Counted from the first letter of the stretch, positions 43,719 to 52,609 are shown. The stretch is DNA of 55,435 bases from Firmicutes bacterium UBA1768 (GCA_002315335.1 DCGW01000034.1:18055-73489), one strand, 5' to 3'. A program made the numbers and translations. Notes: generated by a model from the letters alone, not told the origin.

Positions 43719-45470
43719 ATGCCATTTGACGGAATAGTAACTGCCAATGTGGCTCAGGAGCTAAATAGTCTTATCGGCGGCGGCAGAATAGACAAGATTT
43801 ATCAGCCCGCTCCCGACGAAATAGTGCTTTCTGTCCACAAGCAAAAGGAAAAATATAAAATATTCCTTACATCAAACAGCTCTGATGCAAGGGTTCAGAT
43901 TGTACCCGAAACCCCGCCTAATCCCGAGCAGCCTCCAGCATTTTGCATGCTGCTGAGAAAGCACATAGGCGGCGCTAAGATTTCAGAGGTCAGACAGGTT
44001 GATGCAGAGCGAATAATAGAATTCAGCATAGATGCTTTTAACGAGCTTGGCTATCAGGTCACAAAGAAGCTTATTGTTGAAATCATGGGAAAGTACAGCA
44101 ATATATCTCTTGTAGATGCAGAAAAAGGGCGAATAATAGACAGCATCAAAAAAATATCCTTTGATGTTAACAGATATCGTCAGCTTCTACCGGGCATGCC
44201 CTATATTTATCCGCCTAAACAGGATAAGCTTTCCTTTGCGGATCTGAAAGAAAATGAATTCATGCAGGCAGCCGAAACTTCTATTCAGGCAGCTTCAAAA
44301 ACAATAATGAATACAGTTATGGGTTTTTCGGGTCTTGCCGCAAGCGAGATTTGTGCCTTAGCCGGAATCGACGGTGACAAGGGCTGGTCTTCACTTTCCG
44401 AAGAAGAAAAGCAGGCCGTCTGGAAGGTTCTTGAAACAAAAGTAAAGGATATAAAAGAAGGCAGATTTGACCCTTGCGTATGGATAGATGCTGACGGAGC
44501 TCCGGTAGACTATCATTCCTTTGACCACCCCGACTACAGTCAGGGTTACAAGACACTTCATTTTGAGACGATTGGAGAAGCTGAAGAATACTACTACTCA
44601 ACAAAGCGCTCAACCAACAGAGTAAAACAGCGTTCTCAGGACCTCGAAAAAGTAATTAAAACTTCCCTTGATAAGCTTTACTTAAAAAAACAAAGACTTG
44701 GCGAAGATCTTATACAGGCAGAAAGTGCTGATGAGTACAGTCTCAGAGGTGAGCTTCTTTTTGCCGGCCTTCACAACGTAAAACCCGGGCTTTCATCAAT
44801 AACAGTCGAAAACTATTATAATGGAGAAGAAATCGAAATAAAGCTTGACCCAAGATTATCCCCATCGGAAAATGCTCAGAAATACTATAAAAAATACAAC
44901 AAGCTAAAGACTGCCGTTATCGAAAAAACAGTACAATTGGAAGCAACCGACAAGGAAATAGATTATCTCGAAAGCGTTGCTCTCCTCCTTGAAAGAGCCG
45001 AAGGCTTCGATGATATTTCAGACATAAGGCTTGAGCTTGCTAACGGAGGTTACATTAAGAGGCGCGGTCTTCCAAAAAAGGCTAAGGAAAGCTCCGCTGC
45101 TCCTCATGCTTTCGAGAGTTCGGAGGGCTTTAAAATCTTTGCCGGCAGAAACAATATTCAAAACGATAAGCTGACCCTGAAAACAGCCGGATCAAAGGAT
45201 ATCTGGTTTCATACCAAAGGCTTTCATGGAACCCATGTTATCCTCTTTACCGAGGGACGCACACCATCTGAGGCATCTCTTTTTGAGGCCGCATCTATCG
45301 CAGCATATTATTCTAAGGGAAAGCAAAGTGAAAATGTTCCTGTTGACTACTGCCTTGTTAAGCACGTAAGAAAGCCTGCCGGAGCCAAGCCCGGAATGGT
45401 TATTTACGACCACAACAAAACTCTCTATGTCAATCCAAAATTACCGGAAAATAATGAAAATTTTGGATAA
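43719..45470 (+). CDS. rqcH: Ribosome quality control factor RqcH (NEMF/FbpA family)
   Basis: 583 residues. RqcH recruits tRNA-Ala to stalled 50S subunits and adds C-terminal alanine tails that mark the nascent chain for degradation. NFACT-N begins M-P-F-D-G-I-V, with the C-M-L-L-R-K-H helix; central coiled coil about 300-430; C-terminal NFACT-R (DUF814) with the N-N-I-Q-N-D and W-F-H-T-K-G-F-H-G-T-H-V segments. AAGGAG precedes the ATG. First plus-strand gene of the window. Confidence 0.94.
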   Translation: MPFDGIVTANVAQELNSLIGGGRIDKIYQPAPDEIVLSVHKQKEKYKIFLTSNSSDARVQIVPETPPNPEQPPAFCMLLRKHIGGAKISEVRQVDAERIIEFSIDAFNELGYQVTKKLIVEIMGKYSNISLVDAEKGRIIDSIKKISFDVNRYRQLLPGMPYIYPPKQDKLSFADLKENEFMQAAETSIQAASKTIMNTVMGFSGLAASEICALAGIDGDKGWSSLSEEEKQAVWKVLETKVKDIKEGRFDPCVWIDADGAPVDYHSFDHPDYSQGYKTLHFETIGEAEEYYYSTKRSTNRVKQRSQDLEKVIKTSLDKLYLKKQRLGEDLIQAESADEYSLRGELLFAGLHNVKPGLSSITVENYYNGEEIEIKLDPRLSPSENAQKYYKKYNKLKTAVIEKTVQLEATDKEIDYLESVALLLERAEGFDDISDIRLELANGGYIKRRGLPKKAKESSAAPHAFESSEGFKIFAGRNNIQNDKLTLKTAGSKDIWFHTKGFHGTHVILFTEGRTPSEASLFEAASIAAYYSKGKQSENVPVDYCLVKHVRKPAGAKPGMVIYDHNKTLYVNPKLPENNENFG

Positions 45471-45475
45471 AACTT

Positions 45476-45506
45476 ACCAATCATGCGCGAAAATCGACCA
45501 ATCATG
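45476..45506 (+). promoter_or_regulatory. Two direct repeats upstream of the zinc-ribbon gene promoter
   Basis: ACCAATCATG occurs at 45476-45485 and again at 45497-45506, 21 nt apart (two helical turns), ending 9 nt before the -35. This spacing suggests an activator dimer bound on one face of the DNA. Confidence 0.5.
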
Positions 45507-45515
45507 AAACGCATA

Positions 45516-45544
45516 TTGACTCCTCCCTCTATTTTATGTATAGT
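45516..45544 (+). promoter_or_regulatory. Sigma-A promoter for the zinc-ribbon gene
   Basis: TTGACT (45516-45521), 17 nt, TATAGT (45539-45544), about 40 nt ahead of the ATG, which has AGGGAGG. Confidence 0.75.
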
Positions 45545-45584
45545 GTGTCAACCGGAACATAATACATAAAAGGGAGGTTTTTTT

Positions 45585-46250
45585 ATGACAGATAACAAAA
45601 CTCAAATAGAAAATGCCGCGAGAAACGCAAGGATAGAAAAGGAGCTTGCGGCTGCTCTTTCTAACAGAAATAAGAAAAACGAAAGTAAAACTAAGGGCAG
45701 AAAAAAGAAGAAAACCAAAGTCGATAACAGCATCTTCGTCTTTACCGATGAGGAAAAGTTTGCCGATAGTTTAACCGGGCAGGATGCTTTATCGGTGAGA
45801 AAGGTTTCAAAGAAGTCAAAAGCTAAAGATGCTTCAAAAGTCTCAAGCTCGACTAAAGCCTCAAAAGCCGAAAAAACCACAAATAAACAATCAGCTCCAG
45901 CCCCATCTGGTAAAACCAAAGCCAAAAAGTTGGATGAAGCTCCCGTCTTCAGAATTAAGAATGTACCCGCAAACCTGAAGCCACTCTATGTAAGAGGCTC
46001 CGAGGTTATAACTGTTTCAAACACACTTCCTTCAACAAGCTGTAAATCTGCAAAAAAAGTAAGAGGCCCTAAAGAGCCCCTGAACCTTAATTCGCTTTCA
46101 GATGTGACTTTTGTAGATGATAAAACAGTTGTTCTTGCTACTCCTTTTGTAGTAACCTGCAGCATCTGCGGGAGCACCAAGGATGTCGGCTACTTCAAAA
46201 ACGCAAATATTTGCCTGAAATGCCTTTCAATGATTAAGAAAAAAATGTAG
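45585..46250 (+). CDS. Lysine-rich protein with C-terminal zinc ribbon, function unknown
   Basis: 221 residues. Short N-terminal helix, a lysine run (K-G-R-K-K-K-K-T-K near 38-46), a low-complexity Lys/Ser/Ala stretch to about 115, a beta-rich region 117-190 and a C-terminal C-x2-C-x14-C-x2-C (C192, C195, C210, C213) zinc-ribbon candidate. No signal peptide. The charge and zinc ribbon suggest nucleic-acid or ribosome binding, but this is inference. Strong AGGGAGG site and a good promoter show that it is expressed. Convergent with alr, 24 nt apart. I recognise no family. Confidence 0.75.
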   Translation: MTDNKTQIENAARNARIEKELAAALSNRNKKNESKTKGRKKKKTKVDNSIFVFTDEEKFADSLTGQDALSVRKVSKKSKAKDASKVSSSTKASKAEKTTNKQSAPAPSGKTKAKKLDEAPVFRIKNVPANLKPLYVRGSEVITVSNTLPSTSCKSAKKVRGPKEPLNLNSLSDVTFVDDKTVVLATPFVVTCSICGSTKDVGYFKNANICLKCLSMIKKKM

Positions 46251-46274
46251 CTTTTTTGCTGACAACAGCGGTCC

Positions 46275-47432
46275 TTAAAGCAGGTAATCAGTAACACCGA
46301 TAACCTTTCCGTTTTTAAGGTATATTCGAGGAACTCTCCTGCTTATAGCACAGATCAGCTCGTAGTTTATGGTATTGCAGTTTTCAGCAAGCTCGTCAAC
46401 GGAAAGAATCTCCTCGCCGTCCGAGCCAAAAAACGTTGCAATATCACCGGCTTTTACTCCTTCAATGTGAGTTACGTCTACCATGAGCTGGTCCATGCAG
46501 ACCCTGCCTACTATTTTTGCGCGTTTTCCTTTAATTATCACTTCTGAAATTCCACTGTTTGCACGGAAATATCCATCAGCATAACCAACAGGAAGAGTTG
46601 CAAGCACAGTTCCGGGGCCTACCCTTTCGGTCAGGCCGTAGCTTACCCCAACCTCTTCTGTTGTGGTCTTTACCAGTGAAATTCTCGCTCTGAGAGACAT
46701 GGCTGGTCTCAACTCAAGCTTTGACTTATTGACCTCATGCGAAGGATAAAGGCCGTATGTAATTATGCCGCTCCTCACCATATCGAGATGAGTTTCCGGA
46801 TATTCCATTATTGCAGCAGAATTTGCTATGTGCTTCACAGGAATAAATAGACCTTTGGCTTCCAGCATGGAAAGCATTTTCTTATATTCATCAAATTGTT
46901 TTTCGGTGAAAGATGAGTCTTCTTCGTCAGCAGTTGCAAAGTGAGAGAAAATCCCGGTAATGTTTAAGCCAGGAAGCCTCGAAATCCTCACAACGCTTTC
47001 TGCATCCGCTTCATTTACCCTGAAGCCGATTCGACTCATACCGGTATCTATCTTAATATGACAGTTCAGAGTTTTTCCCAGAGACATTGCCGATGCGGAA
47101 AGGTCCTCTGCCTGGTCCTCAGAAACCACGGTTAGTGTAATATCATTCAATATTGCGCTGTTTATTCTGTCAACCTGAGCTACACCAAGCACCAAAATAG
47201 GCAGCTTGTATTTCTTTCGCATTTCTACAGCTTCATAAACTGATGAAACAATAATTACGTCTGCTCCGGCCTCTGCCAGATGCTCCATAATTTCAAGAGA
47301 ACCGTGACCATAGCCATTTGCCTTGACAACAGCAGCCAGCTTTACCTCTTCGCCTACAAGCTTTCTGATATTTGAAATATTGTACTTCAGTGCATCAACA
47401 TCAATCTCACACCACTTTGTGTACCCGTTCAT
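46275..47432 (-). CDS. alr: Alanine racemase
   Basis: PLP enzyme making D-alanine for peptidoglycan. 385 residues: PLP lysine Lys37 in VVKANGYGHG, substrate/PLP barrel motifs (I-D-T-G-M-S-R-I-G), and the C-terminal catalytic Tyr region V-S-Y-G-L-T with P-V-G-Y-A-D-G. The ATG abuts the stop of the upstream unknown gene, whose end carries the CGGAGG site, so translation is coupled. Confidence 0.96.
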   Translation of the reverse strand: MNGYTKWCEIDVDALKYNISNIRKLVGEEVKLAAVVKANGYGHGSLEIMEHLAEAGADVIIVSSVYEAVEMRKKYKLPILVLGVAQVDRINSAILNDITLTVVSEDQAEDLSASAMSLGKTLNCHIKIDTGMSRIGFRVNEADAESVVRISRLPGLNITGIFSHFATADEEDSSFTEKQFDEYKKMLSMLEAKGLFIPVKHIANSAAIMEYPETHLDMVRSGIITYGLYPSHEVNKSKLELRPAMSLRARISLVKTTTEEVGVSYGLTERVGPGTVLATLPVGYADGYFRANSGISEVIIKGKRAKIVGRVCMDQLMVDVTHIEGVKAGDIATFFGSDGEEILSVDELAENCNTINYELICAISRRVPRIYLKNGKVIGVTDYLL

Positions 47433-48044
47433 CTATGCCTCCGTGACATTTTTCATTTCATCTAAGTAAGCTATAGTTTTTTCAACACAGGGCTTGACAC
47501 TCTTCTGAATAAGGTCTCCAGCCTTTTCCGGGAAGTCCTGCTTAAGATGCTTCTCAATCTTTTTAAGCATATCGTACAGCTTTTGATATTCAGATCTTGC
47601 TCTGTCCCAAGCCACATTATATTCAGGCTTTTTTGCGGACATCAGGATGGAAAAGTTTCCCTTCATTGCAGAATCTATGTAAAGGAAGGTGTTAATCATG
47701 TTTTCAAATTCCTTCCACCCTCTTGCCGAAACGCCCTGTCTGAAATCCTCAGCCATTACGTCCATAATAGGAGGAAAGGCTGCAAGAGCATTTCTTATCT
47801 CTTCAGCATTTTGCATTGCAATTTCAAGCCAAGTAACAGGAACAACTTCTATGTTTTTAATATCACTCAGATGCTTGTCAATATATTTAGCGTGGCTGTT
47901 GTTTACTATCTCACCATCAACTAAAAGGTGGCCGAGAGCCATATTTTTCTCAGACAATTTGATCATGATATGGTCAATTATCTTAGCTCCGGTCACCGAA
48001 TCCCCATAGAATTCGGTCTTGTCCTCAAAAACGCTTACAAACAT
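47433..48044 (-). CDS. Hypothetical protein coupled to alr
   Basis: 203 residues, soluble, not recognised. Residues 1-75 look alpha/beta (short strands around G-H-L-L-V-D-G-E-I-V and I-E-V-V-P-V-T); residues 75-200 are predicted as long helices, including W-K-E-F-E-N-M-I-N-T-F. No cysteine pair, signal peptide or catalytic signature. GAGGTGAT precedes the ATG. Its stop codon is immediately followed by the alr start, implying stoichiometric or regulatory coupling to D-alanine synthesis. Confidence 0.75.
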   Translation of the reverse strand: MFVSVFEDKTEFYGDSVTGAKIIDHIMIKLSEKNMALGHLLVDGEIVNNSHAKYIDKHLSDIKNIEVVPVTWLEIAMQNAEEIRNALAAFPPIMDVMAEDFRQGVSARGWKEFENMINTFLYIDSAMKGNFSILMSAKKPEYNVAWDRARSEYQKLYDMLKKIEKHLKQDFPEKAGDLIQKSVKPCVEKTIAYLDEMKNVTEA

Positions 48045-48083
48045 ATTCTATCACCTCATAATTATTGTCGCTAATCTAAGTCT

Positions 48084-49208
48084 TTATTCAGGCTTCCTTC
48101 CATAGTACTGATAATAAGCAGTTTCAATTCTGCCGTTATACAGCTTTCTTCTTCTATCGCACTTTTTAAACCTCATAGCTTTTTCAAAGCTCTTGTCTGC
48201 GGTAATCAGATACAATGATTTTGTATCATCTGAGGACATAATGCGATTAAGGTCCTTATAGATTTTCTGAATTTCGTCCTTTTCGCCTATTCTTTCACCA
48301 TACGGAGGGTTTGTTATGATAATGGAAAATTTTTCCTCAATTTCCAGATCTTTTGCAGCTGCTCTTCTGAAGCTTATTTCATCACTGAGACCAACCTCCA
48401 CTGCATTAACCCTTGCTGCAGAAATTGCCTTTGGGTCAATATCATAGCCGTATATTTCAAGCTTAACGTCATTATCTATTGCTTTAAAAGCCTCAGCTCT
48501 TACCTTCTTCCAAAGTGAAGGCTCAATTCTCGGCCAGGTTTCGGAAATGAATGATCTGGAAAGCCCTGGCGCAATATTTTTGCCTATCATTGCAGCTTCT
48601 ATTGGTATTGTTCCCGATCCGCAAAATGGGTCAACGAGAACTCTTCCGGGTTTCCAAAAGCTCAGCTTTATCATTGCGGCAGCCAATGTTTCCTTTATCG
48701 GAGCTGCAACATCTGCCTTTCTGTAGCCTCTTTTATGGAGTCCTGAACCGGAAGTATCAATAGTAATAGTGGCAACATCCTTAAGCAGGGTCATTTTTAT
48801 ATTGTATACCGGACCGGTTTCGGGAAAATAATCCCTTGGATAGGAGGCTTTTAATCTTTCAATTATCGCCTTCTTCATTATTTTTTGACAGTCTGATATA
48901 CTGAAAAGCTTTGACTTTACAGAGGTTCCGTTTACTATTATGCGGCCGTCCTCAGGAATCCACTTTTCCCACGGAAGGCTCTTAACACCTTCAAACAAGT
49001 CCGTAAAGGTTTCAGCCCTGAATTCGCCCATTTTTACGAAAACTCTATCCGCACACCTCAGCCAGATATTTGTTCTGACTATAGCCTCCTCGTCTCCTTC
49101 AAAGGTGATTTTTGCGTCCTCGGAACGAAGTATTGTATAACCAAGGTCAATAAGCTCTCTTTTAACCACGGCTTCAAGTCCAAACGTTGCAGTTGCTATC
49201 AGTTCCAA
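48084..49208 (-). CDS. THUMP-domain RNA methyltransferase (RlmL-N/YpsC type)
   Basis: 374 residues from a TTG at 49208 served by GAGGAG; a TTG five codons upstream overlaps that site and is less likely. THUMP domain about 40-155, then a class I methyltransferase with motif I D-P-F-C-G-S-G-T-I-P and motif IV T-N-P-P-Y-G-E-R. Members methylate the N2 of guanine in 23S rRNA (E. coli RlmL N-terminal half, G2445). It follows the phosphohexomutase-like gene closely (about 15 nt). Confidence 0.92.
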   Translation of the reverse strand: MELIATATFGLEAVVKRELIDLGYTILRSEDAKITFEGDEEAIVRTNIWLRCADRVFVKMGEFRAETFTDLFEGVKSLPWEKWIPEDGRIIVNGTSVKSKLFSISDCQKIMKKAIIERLKASYPRDYFPETGPVYNIKMTLLKDVATITIDTSGSGLHKRGYRKADVAAPIKETLAAAMIKLSFWKPGRVLVDPFCGSGTIPIEAAMIGKNIAPGLSRSFISETWPRIEPSLWKKVRAEAFKAIDNDVKLEIYGYDIDPKAISAARVNAVEVGLSDEISFRRAAAKDLEIEEKFSIIITNPPYGERIGEKDEIQKIYKDLNRIMSSDDTKSLYLITADKSFEKAMRFKKCDRRRKLYNGRIETAYYQYYGRKPE

Positions 49209-49223
49209 TTCTTTTCTCCTCAA

Positions 49224-50336
49224 TTATTCTTTAATAAGTTTTTTCCCGAGCTTTTTATAAACACCTGCAATTTCTCCGATAAGCATACATTCGTATGCCC
49301 CATCTCCTTGTTCATACGCCTCAAGGCCGTTTTCCTTAAGGTAGCTGTTTATCAGCTCTTCCTTTTGTTCTTCTGTCAAAACAACAAATATTCCTTCCTC
49401 ATCTCTTACTGCAGCTCCTGCTTTGCTGCAGTCCGGATTGGTTACTAGGACAAGGTCGCTTCCCTTTTCATCTGCAAGATCAATTGCCATAGCATATACA
49501 GAAGGGTCATCAACGTCAGGGATTTCAATTGTTGAAAAACAACCCTTTTGTCCCGCCTGTTCCTTGACAAGATAAAAGTTTTTAAAGCCTCTTTCCGCAA
49601 AAATACTTGGAACAGCAACTGAGCCAGTTCCGTGAAGCGGCGAATATACAATAGGCATAGCCTTGTCGAAGTCATCATTTACAGTTTTTTCCAGTTCTGC
49701 TTTTACAAATTTCAAGTCGTTTGACGGACCTATTTTCATATGAATAGAATTAAGTCTCAGATATCCGACATACTTATGTATCTGAGAAACCATCTGGATT
49801 TTGTTGTATTCATTGATTACAGTGGATACTTCTTCCTCACTAAGCTGGTTGCCGTCTTTATTATAAACCTTAAAGCCGTTGGTTTCAGGCGCTTTGCTGC
49901 CCGAAGATATCATTATTCCGCCTTCAAGTCCTAAATATCTGATGGCAAATTTGAGTTGAGGAAGCGATGTCGGCTTAAGAAAAATAGCTGTGCCGATACC
50001 ATTGCCCAAAAGCACTCTTGCAACCGTATCAGAAAAATCAGTTGAGGTTTCCCTCGTATCAAATGCTATTGCAACACCGTTTCCGACCCTGCCGTTAGCC
50101 TTTCTGATGAGGTCGTTTGAGAAAGCCTGTGTCGCTCTGGCAATCTGATAACCGTTTATGCCGGCAGTTCCGACTCTGCATATTCCTTCAATACCATCCT
50201 TTGAGAATTCTGTATCACTACCAAAAATCTCATTAATTATTTCATCATTTCCCTCTATACTTGCAAGATATTCTCTTTCTTCATCTGTGAGCAGCTTGTT
50301 TTTCAGCCACATCATATATAACATTTCAGGATCCAT
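49224..50336 (-). CDS. Truncated, catalytically degenerate phosphohexomutase homologue
   Basis: 370 residues against about 560-580 for PgcA-type phosphoglucomutases. The fold is clear: V-G-T-A-G-I-N-G (55-62), A-F-D-T-R (91-95), N-G-F-K-V-Y (153-158), Y-S-P-L-H-G-T-G (231-238). But the catalytic T-A-S-H-N-P is S-S-G-S-K-A (144-149), so the phosphoserine position is Gly; the metal loop D-P-D-A-D-R is N-P-D-C-S-K (300-305); and the C-terminal substrate/phosphate-binding domain is gone. The frame is intact with GGGAGG before the ATG and a good promoter, so it is an expressed pseudoenzyme rather than a decaying gene. Co-transcribed with the THUMP methyltransferase. Confidence 0.85.
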   Translation of the reverse strand: MDPEMLYMMWLKNKLLTDEEREYLASIEGNDEIINEIFGSDTEFSKDGIEGICRVGTAGINGYQIARATQAFSNDLIRKANGRVGNGVAIAFDTRETSTDFSDTVARVLLGNGIGTAIFLKPTSLPQLKFAIRYLGLEGGIMISSGSKAPETNGFKVYNKDGNQLSEEEVSTVINEYNKIQMVSQIHKYVGYLRLNSIHMKIGPSNDLKFVKAELEKTVNDDFDKAMPIVYSPLHGTGSVAVPSIFAERGFKNFYLVKEQAGQKGCFSTIEIPDVDDPSVYAMAIDLADEKGSDLVLVTNPDCSKAGAAVRDEEGIFVVLTEEQKEELINSYLKENGLEAYEQGDGAYECMLIGEIAGVYKKLGKKLIKE

Positions 50337-50387
50337 AGCTAACCTCCCAACTCAGACCATAGTCCGGTGAAATTTCAAACGTAATTA

Positions 50388-50416
50388 ATTATACTATCAG
50401 ACCCAACCTTCGGCAA
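50388..50416 (-). promoter_or_regulatory. Promoter for the phosphohexomutase-like gene
   Basis: Minus strand TTGCCG (50416-50411), 17 nt, TATAAT (50393-50388). The divergent amidase promoter is about 100 nt away. Confidence 0.7.
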
Positions 50417-50510
50417 GTCCATTTTTCGTATCAAGAGGTGTCGGTAACACGAATTTTTTTATTACATTTAAGTAAATATTGAATAAAAAGGCCCGATTTA
50501 TCTATTTTTT

Positions 50511-50519
50511 TGGTATAAT
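50511..50519 (+). promoter_or_regulatory. Extended -10 promoter for the amidase gene
   Basis: TGG followed by TATAAT (50514-50519); no good -35 is visible, which is compatible with an extended -10. Confidence 0.55.
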
Positions 50520-50554
50520 AGTTTTGTATGAGTATATATAAGGAGGATGTAAGA

Positions 50555-52123
50555 ATGAGAAATAAAACCCAGCCTCAATATTCTAAGAGCATTTTGATAA
50601 TTCTGACTTTTATGCTGTTTTTCATTGGGTCATTTTTGATTTCTCAAGTCACTTCATTTGCAGATACAGAAACTGACGGAACTCAAAATCAAATCACTCA
50701 GTCTGAAACTTCAAACGATAACAATCTGGATTTGGAGAATATAAATGAAGTGATATACAAAGCACAGTCAACCATGATAGATGTTAAGGTTTCTGTTGAT
50801 GGGACCATGCTTAAAACAGATGTTTCTCCAAAGGTCGTTGTTGAAACCAACAGAACTCTTATTCCTGTCAGAGCTTTGTTTGAACAGGTTGGCGGTACTG
50901 TTCTTTGGAATGCAAATGAGCAGACGGTTACAATAAGGTATAATAACCACAACATCATTTTGGTAATTGATTCAAAAAATGCTACGGTCGACAATATGGT
51001 TACGGTGCTTGACCAACCGGCAACAATTCTCCCTGGAGACAGAACCTTTATTCCTCTCAGATTTGTTGCTGAAAGCCTTGGCTTTACAGTAGAGTGGAAC
51101 GGCGATACGCAGACCGCTATGCTTACTTCACCAAAGATTTCCAAGCCGCAGGCAGAGGATGATCCGCAGGCATCAATCTATAACAGTATTAATTCAGTTG
51201 GAGTATCATATGGTACTTCGGTTCTGAACACAACCATTACTATTAATTCTGATAATCCTATTTCCGATACGAGCTACAAGGCATTTACTCTAAGTAGTCC
51301 GGACAGATATGTAATTGATTTCTACAACTCCGATGCGTCCTCATCTGCAAAAGGAACCTTCGGTAAAAACACTAACGGCGGTTATGTTATTACAGCTGTC
51401 AGAACAGCCATGTTTGATGACTCAACCTTCAGAGTTGTATGTGATTTGAATGAAGTATCAACCCCTGCCATTAGTCTTTCTTCAGACAGAAAGACTATGA
51501 CCATCACCTTCGGTGAGGTTTCAAAGCCATACAATCCATGGGATGATAATAAACTCGTTGTTGTTCTTGACCCAGGTCACGGCGAATCGACTGCCGGAAA
51601 ACGCAGTCCGGATAACGGAGAATCTCTCAGAGAATATGAGTTTAACAGAGATGTTGCCTATAGAACAAAAGCAGAGCTTGAAAAGAGAGGCATTACTGTA
51701 TATTTAACTGTATCAGATGATACCTCCGACCCTTCACTTGCCGCAAGATATGACTATGCAAACTCAACCAATGCTGACATTTACGTTAGTATTCATGCAA
51801 ATGCGTTCAGCCCTGACGGCGTAACCTGGACAGACGCCAGAGGTTGGGAAATATATTACTACCCTACAAGCTACTATGGTAAGAAGCTTGCGACAGCAAT
51901 TCATGATGCAAACGCCGGTAAAATAGGCATTAATGACAGAGGTATAAAAACAGCGGAATATGCAGTAATATCTCACACAACAATGCCTGCTGTACTGATT
52001 GAGCATGGTTTCTTCACAAATCTTGAGGAAGTAGAGCTTCTCGCTTCGTCCGAATTCAGACAGAAGTGCGCAGAGCTCAACGCTCAGGGTATAGTAAACT
52101 TCTTCAATTCTTTTAAGAAATAA
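50555..52123 (+). CDS. N-acetylmuramoyl-L-alanine amidase (Amidase_3) with copper-amine-oxidase-N-like and AMIN domains
   Basis: 522 residues from the ATG at 50555, chosen because AAGGAGG lies 8 nt ahead of it; an upstream ATG at 50528 precedes that site. N-terminal signal or anchor helix (about 12-33), a Cu-amine-oxidase-N-like domain with the paired R-T-L-I-P-V-R-A-L and R-T-F-I-P-L-R-F-V strands (about 70-190), an AMIN-like domain (about 205-325) and a zinc amidase domain with D-P-G-H-G, R-E-Y-E-F-N, S-I-H-A-N-A and the catalytic I-E-H-G-F-F-T-N. Cleaves the stem peptide from MurNAc during cell separation or wall turnover. Confidence 0.94.
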   Translation: MRNKTQPQYSKSILIILTFMLFFIGSFLISQVTSFADTETDGTQNQITQSETSNDNNLDLENINEVIYKAQSTMIDVKVSVDGTMLKTDVSPKVVVETNRTLIPVRALFEQVGGTVLWNANEQTVTIRYNNHNIILVIDSKNATVDNMVTVLDQPATILPGDRTFIPLRFVAESLGFTVEWNGDTQTAMLTSPKISKPQAEDDPQASIYNSINSVGVSYGTSVLNTTITINSDNPISDTSYKAFTLSSPDRYVIDFYNSDASSSAKGTFGKNTNGGYVITAVRTAMFDDSTFRVVCDLNEVSTPAISLSSDRKTMTITFGEVSKPYNPWDDNKLVVVLDPGHGESTAGKRSPDNGESLREYEFNRDVAYRTKAELEKRGITVYLTVSDDTSDPSLAARYDYANSTNADIYVSIHANAFSPDGVTWTDARGWEIYYYPTSYYGKKLATAIHDANAGKIGINDRGIKTAEYAVISHTTMPAVLIEHGFFTNLEEVELLASSEFRQKCAELNAQGIVNFFNSFKK

Positions 52124-52173
52124 CGGAGTACTGAGTCTGGCTAAATTGACTCGACCCGAACTGGAGGCCCAAA

Positions 52174-52590
52174 ATGACAGATGTAGAAAAAGATAAGGTT
52201 ACTAATGAATGTATGACAAAGGCCACAAAACTTGCTGAAGAAGCAAAGGCCGCAGTCAAAGACAGCGATAAAAACCTGGTTTTTACAAAAGCTTATGAAG
52301 CAGCATTTGCTTCAATCAAGGGTATTCTCGCAATGGATGAAATCTTTCTGAACAACGAATTTGCTGAAGAAAAGGAATTCAGAAGGATGTATGTTGACAA
52401 CGGCAGGACCTCAATGGAAATGGCTGAAACTCTAAACAGACTTGCAGAATATAAGGACAAGCTTGCTGCAAACCCAGAATTAAAGCTTTCCGGTCCTGAA
52501 GCCGGCTACTTCGCATCAAAGATAAAATTCTTTGTTGAAGAAATGACAGAGTTCATTATTGAGCGAAATGCAGCCTTCTGGGGACAGTAA
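52174..52590 (+). CDS. Small all-helical hypothetical protein
   Basis: 138 residues, predicted all alpha (four to five helices), soluble, acidic, ending F-I-I-E-R-N-A-A-F-W-G-Q. No recognised motif; the outline recalls helical bundle proteins such as HEPN, but the HEPN R-x4-6-H motif is absent. TGGAGG precedes the ATG. It is 50 nt downstream of the amidase gene and is followed by a terminator, so it is probably the last gene of that transcript. Confidence 0.7.
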   Translation: MTDVEKDKVTNECMTKATKLAEEAKAAVKDSDKNLVFTKAYEAAFASIKGILAMDEIFLNNEFAEEKEFRRMYVDNGRTSMEMAETLNRLAEYKDKLAANPELKLSGPEAGYFASKIKFFVEEMTEFIIERNAAFWGQ

Positions 52591-52609
52591 AACTTCATAT
52601 AACAAACAC

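Noticed and set aside
50428..50455. Terminator-like GTGT/ACAC element followed by T7 upstream of the amidase gene
   Set aside because: The stem is only 4 bp and no gene on that strand ends before it.
50337..50460. Frameshifted remainder of the phosphohexomutase gene
   Set aside because: Neither the upstream region nor the downstream methyltransferase gene contains the missing C-terminal domain in another frame, so the short form is a true truncation and not a sequencing frameshift.
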